A stretch of 64,000 nt of DNA. It comes from DASUUI01 sp964577965 (GTDB lineage: Bacteria > Gemmatimonadota > Gemmatimonadetes > Gemmatimonadales > Gemmatimonadaceae). Both the position numbers and the translations under genes were made by a program. The DNA lies in NCBI GenBank assembly GCA_964577965.1, contig CAZOAT010000002.1:7881-71880 (forward strand), read 5' to 3'. This document shows, piece after piece, positions 34,894 through 43,889 of this stretch; positions within the stretch are counted from its first letter, which is position 1, and each line of letters begins with the position of its first letter. Below the pieces are notes generated by a model. That model was not told the origin of the DNA. It saw nothing but the letters and a program-made list of their open reading frames with translations, and searched no databases.

Positions 34894-36858
34894 TTAACCC
34901 TCCTTATCCTCGTACTGTTCCTTCAGCGCGGCTACCACGTTCGGATCGGCGAGCGTCGTCGTGTCCCCGAGGGCCCGCCCTTCGGCGACATCCCGCAGCA
35001 GCCGGCGCATGATCTTCCCCGACCTGGTCTTGGGCAGGTCTGCGGAGAAGAGTATGTCGTCGGGGCGCGCTATGGCGCCGATCTTTTCGGCTACGAAGTC
35101 GCGCAGCTCGTCGCGCAGCGCGGGACTCGGTTGACGGCCTTCCCGCAGCGTCACGAACGCGGCGACTGCCTGCCCCTTCAGCTCATGCTCCTTGCCGACG
35201 ACAGCCGCTTCCGCAACGGCCGGATGCTCTACCAGCGCGGACTCCACCTCCATCGTGCCGATCCGGTGGCCGGCCACGTTGAGTACGTCGTCCACCCGCC
35301 CGAGTATCCAGTAGTAGCCGTCGTCGTCGCGCTTCGCGCCGTCGCCGGGGAAGTAGAGATCGGGCCGGTCAGGCCACTTCGTGAAGTATGTCTCCACGTA
35401 TCGATCGGGATCGCCCCAGATCGTGCGAAGCATCGACGGCCAGGGTTTCGTCAGGGCCAGGAGGCCACCACCGACCGGGATCACTTCGCCGGTGCTGTCC
35501 AGCAACTCGGCGAAATACCCTGGGAGTGGCTTTGTGGCACTGCCCGGCTTGGTCTCGGTGATCCCCGGCAGCGGAGAGATCACGATCGCCCCCGTCTCCG
35601 TCTGCCACCACGTGTCCACGATCGGGCAGCGATTGCCCCCGATGTGCTCCTGGTACCACATCCATGCTTCAGGGTTGATCGGCTCCCCCACCGAGCCGAG
35701 CAGACGGAGTCGCGAAAGGTCGTGCTTCGCGGGATGCTCCTTCCCCCACTTCATGAAGGCGCGGATCGCGGTCGGCGCTGTGTACAGGATGGTCACGCCG
35801 TGCCGTTCGCAGATGTCCCAGAAGCGGTCCTTCTCGGGCCAGTCAGGTGCGCCCTCGTACATCACGCACGTGGCGCCGCAGGCGAGCGGCCCATACACGA
35901 TGTAAGAATGGCCGGTCACCCAGCCCACGTCCGCTGTGCACCAGAAGACGTCCTCGTCGCGCAGATCGAAGACCATCTTCGTCGTCGCCGCCACACCGGT
36001 GAGGTAGCCGGCGGTCGTGTGCACGATCCCTTTCGGCTTGCCGGTAGTTCCTGAGGTGTAGAGGATGTACAGGACGTCTTCGGCGTCCATCGCCTCGGGC
36101 TCGCAGCCTATCTTCGCCGTGCGCATCAGGCGGTGCCACCAGTGGTCGCGCCCTTCCTGCATCTCGGCGAATGCTTCGTCGCCCTCAGCGCCCGCGCGCC
36201 TGCGAACGACCACCACGTTCTCGATTGACGGGCATTCCGCGACGGCGCGATCGGCGTTGCGCTTGAGCGGGACAACCTGACCACGGCGGTAACCGCCGTC
36301 GGCGGTGATCAGAAGCTTGCATTCCGCATCGTTGATCCGATCACGCAGCGACTCAGGAGAGAAGCCACCGAACACGACCGAGTGGATCGCGCCAATCCGT
36401 GCGCAGGCGAGCATCGAGATCGCCGCTTCGGGGATGAGCGGAAGGTAGATCGCAACGCGGTCGCCGCGTTTCACGCCGAGCGAGCGCAGCACGTTGGCGA
36501 ACTTGGTGACCTCGACGTACAGCTCCCAGTAAGTGAGAGTTCGGCGGTCTCCCGGCTCTCCTTCCCAGACAAGGGCTGCCTTGTTGCGGCTGGCAGACCG
36601 GATGTGCCGGTCCACGCAGTTCACCGCCACATTCAGTGTTCCGCCGGTGAACCACTTCGCGTGCGGAGGCTCCCATTCGAGCGCCGTCTTCCACGGGGTG
36701 ATCCACTCGAGCTCGCCAGCGCGCTCTGCCCAGAAGCTCTCGAAGTCATTCGCGGCGGTCTCGTATACGGCCGGCTCGCGAAACTGAGCCGAAGCGCGGA
36801 AATCCTCGGGCGGGGGAAACTTCCGGTGTTCCTGGAGGAGGACGTCAATATCAGCCAT
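34894..36858 (-). CDS. acsA: Acetyl-CoA synthetase
   Basis: AMP-forming enzyme that activates acetate to acetyl-CoA, in the cytoplasm. 654 residues, full length. The nucleotide-binding loop is YTSGTTGKPKG, and WWQTETG, the hinge-region GRVDDVLNVAGHRIGT and the C-terminal lysine motif PKTRSGKIMRRLLR (target of regulatory acetylation in relatives) are all present. WCTADVGWVTGHSYIVYGPL is typical of the Acs family. The start ATG 36858 follows a GGAGG-like site and lies 161 nt from the divergent lipoprotein gene. Confidence 0.97.
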   Translation of the reverse strand: MADIDVLLQEHRKFPPPEDFRASAQFREPAVYETAANDFESFWAERAGELEWITPWKTALEWEPPHAKWFTGGTLNVAVNCVDRHIRSASRNKAALVWEGEPGDRRTLTYWELYVEVTKFANVLRSLGVKRGDRVAIYLPLIPEAAISMLACARIGAIHSVVFGGFSPESLRDRINDAECKLLITADGGYRRGQVVPLKRNADRAVAECPSIENVVVVRRRAGAEGDEAFAEMQEGRDHWWHRLMRTAKIGCEPEAMDAEDVLYILYTSGTTGKPKGIVHTTAGYLTGVAATTKMVFDLRDEDVFWCTADVGWVTGHSYIVYGPLACGATCVMYEGAPDWPEKDRFWDICERHGVTILYTAPTAIRAFMKWGKEHPAKHDLSRLRLLGSVGEPINPEAWMWYQEHIGGNRCPIVDTWWQTETGAIVISPLPGITETKPGSATKPLPGYFAELLDSTGEVIPVGGGLLALTKPWPSMLRTIWGDPDRYVETYFTKWPDRPDLYFPGDGAKRDDDGYYWILGRVDDVLNVAGHRIGTMEVESALVEHPAVAEAAVVGKEHELKGQAVAAFVTLREGRQPSPALRDELRDFVAEKIGAIARPDDILFSADLPKTRSGKIMRRLLRDVAEGRALGDTTTLADPNVVAALKEQYEDKEG

Positions 36859-37019
36859 GACCTAATCTGGCCACTCAGGAGGGGTGGGGGAATCGGGCGC
36901 ACTGCACAACTCTCCGGTTGCGGCTGGATCCGAGCTGCTGCCTGCGGGGCGTGAGCCCGAATGCTCTCACAGCCTTACTTTCCTTCTGAATACCAACCGC
37001 GAATAAGAGGGAGGGACTG

Positions 37020-37595
37020 ATGAAGCTGCGGTATCTCGGTTTGGCGCTCGTTGCCGGCGCTTGTGCGACCACCAGCTCGCTGCCGATTGCGAGCGAGCAG
37101 GATACGTTCTGGCGTAATCTGGCGTCGCTGTGCGGCCAGGCGTTCGAGGGACGCATTGTGCACTCATCGCCGGGCGACACTTCCATGGCGAACCAGCGCC
37201 TCGTGATGCACGTACGCGAGTGCTCCGATGAGGAGATCCGCGTCCCCTTCCACGTGGGCGATGACCGCTCGCGGGAGTGGGTTTTCACGCGCACAAACAC
37301 CGGGCTCCGCCTGAAGCACGATCACCGGCACGAGGATGGACAGCCGGACAGCGTCACGATGTATGGCGGCGATACGCGCGCGCGGGGCGAGAGCTGGAGA
37401 CAGAGCTTTCCCGCTGACGCGCATACCGCGTCGATGAACCCGCTCTATCAGACGAACGTCTGGACAGTGGAGCTGCGTCCCGGGCAGAGCTACATCTACG
37501 ATCTGGAACGGATCGGCACCGACAGGCGCTTTCGCGTCGACTTCGATCTCACGCGTCCGGTTGCGGCACCTCTACCGCCGTGGCGAGTGCAGTGA
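37020..37595 (+). CDS. Predicted lipoprotein, unknown function
   Basis: 191 residues. N-terminus MKLRYLGLALVAGAC, a lipobox-like site with C15 as the lipidated residue (its -3 residue is A, not the preferred L). The mature part is charged and hydrophilic with no known family: RVPFHVGDDRSREWVF, GLRLKHDHRHEDGQPD, ELRPGQSYIYDLERIGTDRRFRVDFD. A strong AGAGGGAGGG ribosome site precedes ATG 37020. The end overlaps the start of the tetrapyrrole gene by 16 nt, so it may be the operon's first gene. Confidence 0.7.
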   Translation: MKLRYLGLALVAGACATTSSLPIASEQDTFWRNLASLCGQAFEGRIVHSSPGDTSMANQRLVMHVRECSDEEIRVPFHVGDDRSREWVFTRTNTGLRLKHDHRHEDGQPDSVTMYGGDTRARGESWRQSFPADAHTASMNPLYQTNVWTVELRPGQSYIYDLERIGTDRRFRVDFDLTRPVAAPLPPWRVQ

Positions 37596-38749
37596 CACCG
37601 CCCTCTGCTGCGGTCCATGGGACCGCGGAGGCGACGCCGGCGAGCGTGACGGATCCGGTCAACGCGAGAATTCTCGCGGTCTCGGAGGACCGCCTCGCAG
37701 GTTTCGTCGAGGAGCCGTTCGCCGAGATCGCGCGGCTGGTGGAAATCGAGGAAAGCGTAGTGCTCGAGCGGTTGCGGGCGATGCATGCCGCTGGAACGAT
37801 CCGTCGCATCCGCCAGACGCTGATGGCGAACAATCTCGCACCCGGTGCACTGGTCGCGTGGCGCGTTCCTCCCGATCTGCTCGATGCAGCGTTTGAGTTC
37901 ATGGTCCGGGAGGATCCGTTCTCGGGACACGTTGTGATCCGCTCCACCGACGCGGAAACGCCTGGCTCGGCGTACCGCCTGTGGACCACGCTGAAGGTTC
38001 CGCAGGGGTTCTCGGTCGAACGACATTGTGAGTTGCTGCGCGACTGGATCGGGGCGGAGGCGTTCCGTGTGATGCCGGCGAAGAAGCTGTTCACCCTGGG
38101 CGTAGGACACGTGCGCAGGCGCGACGTGGCGCCCGGCAGCCGGAGCGACGTGCCGGGCGCCGTGCTGAGCACTGACGTGCAGCAGCTCACACCGCTGGAG
38201 TGGCGGGTGCTCGAACCGCTCAAGCGGGAATTCACGGAGGACGAGATCGCGCCCGGGCCCTGGGCGCGAAGAGCAGCGGAAGCAGGGCTCACACTCGGCG
38301 AATTCGCCGACGCCGCGCGCGGCCTGCAGAGCCGCGGTGTGCTGGGGAGGTTCTCCACCTTCCTCGAGCATGTGAAGCCGACGGCCGGCGGAGTGCGCGT
38401 GACCCGGTACAATGCGCTGTTCCACTGGCGGGTTCCCGAGGGTCGCGAGATCGACGCCGGTCGCGAGGTGGGCCGCCACCACATCATCACGCACGCGTAC
38501 TGGCGGGAAGGAGGGCCCGAGTTCGCCAATGTCAACGTGATGGCGGTGGCGCACGGGATGGAGAAACCGGCGGTGCTGGAGCACAAGGCAGCAATTGACG
38601 CACACCTGGCCGAAGCCTCGATCCCCGTCCTGTACACCAACGTCTTCTGGGGCGGACGGAGCGAGATAAAGCCCTCCGAGATCCTTCCGTCGGAGTACGA
38701 GCGGTGGTGCGGCGCACAGGGCGTTGATCCGGACGCCATGCGTGGCTAA
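37580..38749 (+). CDS. Fused siroheme decarboxylase-like protein (AhbA-AhbB type)
   Basis: 389 residues made of two AsnC/Lrp-like modules, as in siroheme decarboxylase subunits AhbA and AhbB (or NirD and NirL). Half 1 (about 20-185): a winged-helix region FVEEPFAEIARLV, VLERLRAMHAAGTIRRI, then GHVVIRSTDAETP, LWTTLKVP and AEAFRVMPAKKLFTLGV. Half 2 (about 196-375): LTPLEWRVLEPLKREF, LQSRGVLGRFSTFLEH, HHIITHAYWRE and IPVLYTNVFWG. The family takes CO2 from siroheme acetate groups, giving didecarboxysiroheme for heme or heme d1. An AsnC regulator is the alternative, but its place before cobA-hemD favours an enzyme. The N-terminal 20 residues are uncertain. Confidence 0.75.
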   Translation: MASAVTPPSAAVHGTAEATPASVTDPVNARILAVSEDRLAGFVEEPFAEIARLVEIEESVVLERLRAMHAAGTIRRIRQTLMANNLAPGALVAWRVPPDLLDAAFEFMVREDPFSGHVVIRSTDAETPGSAYRLWTTLKVPQGFSVERHCELLRDWIGAEAFRVMPAKKLFTLGVGHVRRRDVAPGSRSDVPGAVLSTDVQQLTPLEWRVLEPLKREFTEDEIAPGPWARRAAEAGLTLGEFADAARGLQSRGVLGRFSTFLEHVKPTAGGVRVTRYNALFHWRVPEGREIDAGREVGRHHIITHAYWREGGPEFANVNVMAVAHGMEKPAVLEHKAAIDAHLAEASIPVLYTNVFWGGRSEIKPSEILPSEYERWCGAQGVDPDAMRG

Positions 38750-40265
38750 CGGTGTCGTGTTTCTCGTCGGTGCGGGTCCTGGTGATCCGGGCCTGCTCAC
38801 GGTGCGCGCCCGTGAGCTGATCGACAGTGCCGACGTGATCGTGTACGACGCGCTCGTGCCGATGGAGATCATCAGCGACGCCGGAGAAGGCCCGTCGCCG
38901 CCGGAGCTTTACTACGTCGGGAAGCGTGGCGGCGACAAACGTTCCGCATCGCAGTCAGACATCTGCGCACTGCTTGTGGAGCTGGCCAGACAGGGGAAGC
39001 GCGTCGTCCGGCTGAAGGGCGGCGATCCATTCGTCTTTGGCCGTGGCGGAGAGGAAGCGCAGGCGCTGTTCGATGCCGATGTCCCCTTCGAGGTCGTTCC
39101 GGGTGTGACAGCTGGAATAGCTGCACCCGCGTATGCGGGGATTCCGGTGACCCACCGCGGCCGATCAACGTCGGTGACGCTCGTGACCGGGCATGAGGAT
39201 CCCGGGAAAGGTGGCGGGCAGACTGACTGGGGCGCGCTCGCGCGGCTCGCCGGCAGCGGCGGTACGGTCGTAGTGTACATGGGTGCAAAGACGCTGCCGA
39301 CGGTAGTGCGGTCGCTTCTTGCTGGCGGGCTGGATCCGCACGTACCGGCTGCTGCTGTATCGCGCGGAACCCACAGCCGGCAGCAGACAGTAGTCGCCAC
39401 AGCCGGGACCATTGTGGACGAAATAGCCCGGTCCGGGGCGACAGCCCCGATGGTTGTCGTCTTCGGCTGGACCGTTCCTCTCCGCGACGAGCTCGCGTGG
39501 GTCGAGCAGCGGCCGTTGTTCGGCAAGACTGTCGTCGTCACGCGCGCCACGCAGCAGGCGGGTACGCTCAGCCGTCAGCTTCGCGAGACGGGCGCACGGG
39601 TGATGGAGATGCCTGCGACAAAAGTTGCGCGTCTCGACAGCGCGGGACTGCAAACCGCCATCGCCCGGCTGCAGGAATATCAGTGGGTCGTGTTCACCAG
39701 TCAGAATGCAGTCAACATTTTCTGGGAGCAGTTGCTGGCGGCGTCGCGCGACGCCCGCGCTCTCGCTGGAATCCGGGTCGCGGCAGTCGGGCCCGGGACG
39801 GCCGGCGCGCTGCTCTCGCACGGGATTATCGTGGACGTGGTGCCGGAGAGGTTCGTCGCCGAAGGGCTGCTTGACGCGCTGCGCGAACGGAGCGGGGTGG
39901 AAGAGGCGAACGTGCTGTACGTGACCGCCGAGGGCGCACGCGACGTGCTGCGCCCGGGACTGGAAGAGCTCGGGGCCCGTGTGGAGGTGGTGCAGGCGTA
40001 TCGGTCCGTTCGTGACGGGCGCGGCGCCGAACGGCTCCGTCGCGAGCTGGAGCGCGGCGGCATCAGCTACGTAACGGTGACCTCCGCGTCAGCGGTGAAG
40101 GCTTTCGTGGAGCTCGTCGGGGAAGAGGCGGCGCGCAGGGCGCGACTGGTGTCGATCGGTCCCGTAACGAGCTCCGCCGCGCGGGAAGCAGGGCTGGACG
40201 TGGTCGCCGAAGCGGAGGAGGCCACGATGGACTCGCTCGTCCGGGCACTCACACGCGCCGGGTAG
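38742..40265 (+). CDS. cobA-hemD: Uroporphyrinogen-III C-methyltransferase fused to uroporphyrinogen-III synthase
   Basis: 507 residues, two enzymes in one chain. Residues 1-245 are SUMT/CobA: VFLVGAGPGDPGLLTVRA, VVRLKGGDPFVFGRGGEE, GIPVTHRG and the C-terminal lobe. Residues 260-507 are HemD: FGKTVVVTRATQQAG, QWVVFTSQNAVNIFWEQ, YVTVTSASAVKAFVEL. HemD makes uroporphyrinogen III from hydroxymethylbilane, and CobA methylates it to precorrin-2, the way to siroheme and cobalamin. The start is GTG 38742, an 8-nt overlap with the previous gene; TTG 38724 is the alternative. Fusion of these two is known in several phyla. Confidence 0.93.
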   Translation: MANGVVFLVGAGPGDPGLLTVRARELIDSADVIVYDALVPMEIISDAGEGPSPPELYYVGKRGGDKRSASQSDICALLVELARQGKRVVRLKGGDPFVFGRGGEEAQALFDADVPFEVVPGVTAGIAAPAYAGIPVTHRGRSTSVTLVTGHEDPGKGGGQTDWGALARLAGSGGTVVVYMGAKTLPTVVRSLLAGGLDPHVPAAAVSRGTHSRQQTVVATAGTIVDEIARSGATAPMVVVFGWTVPLRDELAWVEQRPLFGKTVVVTRATQQAGTLSRQLRETGARVMEMPATKVARLDSAGLQTAIARLQEYQWVVFTSQNAVNIFWEQLLAASRDARALAGIRVAAVGPGTAGALLSHGIIVDVVPERFVAEGLLDALRERSGVEEANVLYVTAEGARDVLRPGLEELGARVEVVQAYRSVRDGRGAERLRRELERGGISYVTVTSASAVKAFVELVGEEAARRARLVSIGPVTSSAAREAGLDVVAEAEEATMDSLVRALTRAG

Positions 40266-40296
40266 CAGCGTCGGCTCATCAACAGCTGCTTGCGGC

Positions 40297-41244
40297 GTGA
40301 TCCGCATCGGCACACGTGCGTCCGATCTGGCCGTCCTGCAGGCCCGAATTGTCGAGCGCGGTCTGGTCGCGTCCGGAGCCGAATGCGAGCTGGTCACCAT
40401 CCGCACGACCGGTGACAAGCGCAATGCAGAGCCATTCGCCGAGCTTGGAGCGAAGGGGCTGTTCACGAAGGAGCTCGAGACCGCGCTGCTCCGAAAGAAG
40501 GTCGATTGCTGCGTGCACTCGCTGAAGGACCTGCCCACCGCCCCCGCCGACGGGCTGGAGATTGCCGTCATCCTGGAGCGCGCAGATCCCCGTGATGCAC
40601 TGGTCGTCGCGCACGTAACACAGGCGTCGAGTCTGGCTGAGCTTCCCGCCGGATCGAGGGTGGGAACGTCCAGTCTTCGCCGGCGGTCGCTCCTCCGCAA
40701 CGTGCGAGCTGACCTGGAAGCCGTGGAGTTGCGTGGCAACGTCCCGACGCGGTTGAAGAAGCTCGACTCGGGTACCGTGCACGCCGCGATTCTCGCCGCG
40801 GCCGGGCTGATCAGGCTGGGCGCGCAGCAACGGATCGCGGAGTGGCTCGATCCTCCAGAATGGCTACCGGCACCCGGACAGGGAGCCATTGCCGTGCAGG
40901 TGCGCTCAGGCGACAGCCGCACGCGCGACCTGCTTCAGAGTCTGCATCATGTCCCAACGGATATCGCGGTGCGCGCTGAGCGCTCCCTCCTGGCCGGTCT
41001 GGAGGGCGGCTGCCAGGTGCCGATCGGCGCGCTCGCCATGCAGATGCGGGACGGCCTCACGTTGCATGCTTTCATCTCGGATCTGCACGGCCGGCAGCTG
41101 CTGCGCGGCTCGACGATAGTGGACGAGCGCGATCCTGAGCGCGCGGGTGCGGCGCTCGCGGCGGACCTTCGGGCGCGTGGTGCCGGGTCGCTCCTGGCCG
41201 AGTTGCGTGGCGCGGACCAGGTGCCCGCCCCGCAACCGGAGTAG
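40297..41244 (+). CDS. hemC: Porphobilinogen deaminase (hydroxymethylbilane synthase)
   Basis: Joins four porphobilinogen units into hydroxymethylbilane. 315 residues. IRIGTRASDLAVLQA at the start, the catalytic aspartate in HSLKDLP (D78), and the dipyrromethane cofactor cysteine C239 in EGGCQVPIGA are all present. LERADPRDALV and GTSSLRRRSLL are further signatures. The start GTG 40297 is 31 nt after cobA-hemD. It stands between cobA-hemD and hemB, the expected pathway order reversed. Confidence 0.96.
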   Translation: MIRIGTRASDLAVLQARIVERGLVASGAECELVTIRTTGDKRNAEPFAELGAKGLFTKELETALLRKKVDCCVHSLKDLPTAPADGLEIAVILERADPRDALVVAHVTQASSLAELPAGSRVGTSSLRRRSLLRNVRADLEAVELRGNVPTRLKKLDSGTVHAAILAAAGLIRLGAQQRIAEWLDPPEWLPAPGQGAIAVQVRSGDSRTRDLLQSLHHVPTDIAVRAERSLLAGLEGGCQVPIGALAMQMRDGLTLHAFISDLHGRQLLRGSTIVDERDPERAGAALAADLRARGAGSLLAELRGADQVPAPQPE

Positions 41245-41254
41245 TTTTTCGCCG

Positions 41255-42265
41255 ATGTCCGAGTTTCCACTCTCGAGACCACGGCGGCTCCGGCGCACCG
41301 CGCCACTGCGCGCGCTGTTCCGCGAGACCCGACTGTCTCCAGGCCAGCTCGTGCTGCCCCTTTTTGTTCGCACGGGGAACGGGGTTCGTCGCGAGGTGGC
41401 TTCGATGCCGGGGGTGGCTCAGACATCGGTGGACGAGATGATGCGCGATGCTGAAAGCGCCGCGCGCGCCGGATTGGGTGGTGTGATGCTTTTCGGCGTC
41501 CCTGATTCGAAGGACGCCACCGGTACGGGTGCCTGGGACGAGCAGGGCGCTGTGCAGCAGGCGGCACGGGCGCTGAAGAGCGAGTTCCCCGGGCTCGTGG
41601 TAATGACCGACGTGTGCATGTGCGAGTACACCGATCACGGCCACTGCGGAGTGCTGCGTGACGGAGAGGTGGATAACGACGCCACGCTCGAGCTGCTGGC
41701 GCGAACGGCCGTATCGCAGGCAGCAGCCGGTGCGGACGTCGTCGCGCCAAGCGACATGATGGATGGCCGGGTGCTGGCCATCCGCGAGGCGCTCGACGAT
41801 GCCGATCTTGGAAGCACCGTGGTGCTGAGCTATGCGGTGAAGTACGCGTCTGCTTTCTATGGTCCGTTCCGGGAGGCCGCCGAGTCAGCGCCCCGGTCCG
41901 GCGATCGAAGGGCATATCAGATGGATTCTGCCAACTCGGACGAGGCGATCCGGGAGGTTCTGACGGACATCGGTGAGGGCGCGGACGCCGTGATGGTCAA
42001 ACCGGCTGGTCCGTGCCTCGACATTATCTCTCGCGTGCGCCGCGAGATAAGCTTCCCGCTGGCCGCTTACCAGGTGAGCGGAGAGTACGCCATGATGCAG
42101 GCCGCAGCAGCCCGCGGCTGGCTTGAGCTGGAGAAGGTGATGATAGAGTCTCTGTTGGCGATCCGCCGCGCGGGCGCCGACGTGATCGTGACGTACTTTG
42201 CCCGTGAAGCAGCAGGATTCCTCACCGAAGGCATGGACCGCGACCCCAAACCCGATCCCTCATGA
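41255..42265 (+). CDS. hemB: Delta-aminolevulinic acid dehydratase (porphobilinogen synthase)
   Basis: Condenses two 5-aminolevulinates to porphobilinogen. 336 residues. Schiff-base lysines are K196 (SYAVKYASAFYGPF) and K249 (VMVKPAGPCLDI). Three cysteines at C121, C123 and C131 (DVCMCEYTDHGHCG) form the zinc site of the zinc-dependent subclass. The start ATG 41255 is 10 nt after hemC, and its end overlaps the transporter gene by 4 nt. The upstream steps hemA and hemL are not in the window. Confidence 0.97.
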   Translation: MSEFPLSRPRRLRRTAPLRALFRETRLSPGQLVLPLFVRTGNGVRREVASMPGVAQTSVDEMMRDAESAARAGLGGVMLFGVPDSKDATGTGAWDEQGAVQQAARALKSEFPGLVVMTDVCMCEYTDHGHCGVLRDGEVDNDATLELLARTAVSQAAAGADVVAPSDMMDGRVLAIREALDDADLGSTVVLSYAVKYASAFYGPFREAAESAPRSGDRRAYQMDSANSDEAIREVLTDIGEGADAVMVKPAGPCLDIISRVRREISFPLAAYQVSGEYAMMQAAAARGWLELEKVMIESLLAIRRAGADVIVTYFAREAAGFLTEGMDRDPKPDPS

Positions 42266-43872
42266 CAGCGCCGCAGCCAGCGAGCCACACCGACGAAATG
42301 AAGCCCCACGGACGCGTCGCACGGTTCATCGATCTGGTCGAACGGGGGGGGAACAGGCTCCCGGACCCGATCACTCTCTTCGTTCTGCTCGCCGTGATGG
42401 TCGTGGTGATCTCGTGGATTGCGGCGAGAGCAGGCGTGACGGCGGTGCACCCGGCAACGGGTGAGGCCGTCGGAGTTGTGAACCTCATGTCGTTCGAGGG
42501 ACTGCGCCGCATGCTGACTGGCGCCGTCGGCAACTTCACCGCATTCCCGCCACTCGGTCTGGTCATCGTCGTCATCATCGGCATCGCCGTAACGGAACGC
42601 AGCGGGCTGATAGGCGTGGCGTTGAAGCGGCTAGTCACCGCGGTCCCTCCATCTCTGCTCACGATGACCGTCGTGTTCGCGGGGGTGATGAGCAGCATGG
42701 CGGTGGACGCGGGCTACGTGGTGCTCGTGCCGCTTGGCGCGATGATTTTCGCGGCAGTCGGCCGGCATCCGCTGGCCGGTTTCGCGGCCGGTTTCGCCGG
42801 TGTCTCGGGTGGATTCAGCGCCAACCTGCTGATCACCTCCCTGGACCCGCTGCTCGCCGGAATCTCGACGGAGGCGGCGCGCCTGATCGATCCGGTTTAT
42901 GAGGTCAACTCGACGGCGAACTACTACTTCATGATTGCGTCCGTGTTTCTGCTCACGGCGGTCGGTACGTGGGTCACGGCCAAGTTCGTGGAGCCGCGCC
43001 TTGGCAGGTGGGACAGCTCGCAGGCGGGTGAGTTGCTGCCGCCTGACACCGGCGCGATCACTGAGCAGCAGCGGAAGGGACTCTTCGCCGCGGGGATCGC
43101 CCTGGTCGCGATGCTGGCGCTGTTCGCCCTCATGGTCGTTCCGTCCGGCGCGCCCCTGCGGGACCCGGAGGCAGCAGGGGCGGAGTTCCTCGTGCAGCGC
43201 ATCCGGCCGTTCTTCGACAGTATCGTGACGCTGATAATGGTCATGTTCCTCGTCATCGGGCTTGCATACGGGATCGTGGCCGGCACCATCCGTTCTGACA
43301 GGGACGTGGCGCGCATGTCGTCGGAAGGGGTGGCGATTCTGGGGTCCTACATCGTGCTGGCGTTCGCCGCAGCACAGTTCATCGCGTACTTCAACTGGTC
43401 GAACCTTGGGCTGATACTTGCAATCAATGGAGCGTCCGCGCTGCGGGCTGTGGGGTTCACCGGATTGCCGCTGCTTCTCTCGTTCGTGATCGTGGCGGGA
43501 TTCATCAACCTGTTCATCGGCAGCGCCTCCGCGAAATGGGCGGTGATGGCTCCCGTGTTCGTGCCGATGTTCATGCTGACCGGGTACTCGCCCGAAGTCG
43601 TGCAGGTCAGTTATCGCGTTGGTGACTCCGTCACGAACATCATCACGCCGCTCATGCTGTACTTTCCGGTCATACTCGTGTTCGCTCAGCGGTACGATCG
43701 CCGTGCGGGACTCGGAACGATCGTCTCGCTGATGCTGCCGTATTCAGTGGCCTTCTTCATCGGGTGGATCGTCATGATGGCCATATGGCTGCTTGCGGGC
43801 TTTCCGCTCGGTCCGGGCGCTCCGGTGGACTACATACCTGGCGGCCTCACCGGCTCGCCCGCCGGGCCCTGA
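42262..43872 (+). CDS. AbgT-family transporter
   Basis: 536-residue secondary transporter with about eleven to twelve hydrophobic helices. Family signatures are NRLPDPITLFVLLAVMVVV at the first helix, VDAGYVVLVPLGAMIFAAVGRHPLAGFAAGFAGVSGGFSANL, and VGDSVTNIITPLMLYF near the C-terminus. AbgT members move p-aminobenzoyl-glutamate or act as efflux pumps for sulfonamide-like compounds. Placement directly after hemB with an ATGA overlap suggests coexpression, but the substrate is not proven. Confidence 0.9.
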   Translation: MTAPQPASHTDEMKPHGRVARFIDLVERGGNRLPDPITLFVLLAVMVVVISWIAARAGVTAVHPATGEAVGVVNLMSFEGLRRMLTGAVGNFTAFPPLGLVIVVIIGIAVTERSGLIGVALKRLVTAVPPSLLTMTVVFAGVMSSMAVDAGYVVLVPLGAMIFAAVGRHPLAGFAAGFAGVSGGFSANLLITSLDPLLAGISTEAARLIDPVYEVNSTANYYFMIASVFLLTAVGTWVTAKFVEPRLGRWDSSQAGELLPPDTGAITEQQRKGLFAAGIALVAMLALFALMVVPSGAPLRDPEAAGAEFLVQRIRPFFDSIVTLIMVMFLVIGLAYGIVAGTIRSDRDVARMSSEGVAILGSYIVLAFAAAQFIAYFNWSNLGLILAINGASALRAVGFTGLPLLLSFVIVAGFINLFIGSASAKWAVMAPVFVPMFMLTGYSPEVVQVSYRVGDSVTNIITPLMLYFPVILVFAQRYDRRAGLGTIVSLMLPYSVAFFIGWIVMMAIWLLAGFPLGPGAPVDYIPGGLTGSPAGP

Positions 43873-43889
43873 CGGTGTCGCAAGCCGCG

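Noticed and set aside
38742..38749. Cobalamin riboswitch before cobA-hemD
   Set aside because: The gene overlaps the preceding coding sequence by 8 nt, so there is no leader in which a riboswitch could lie.
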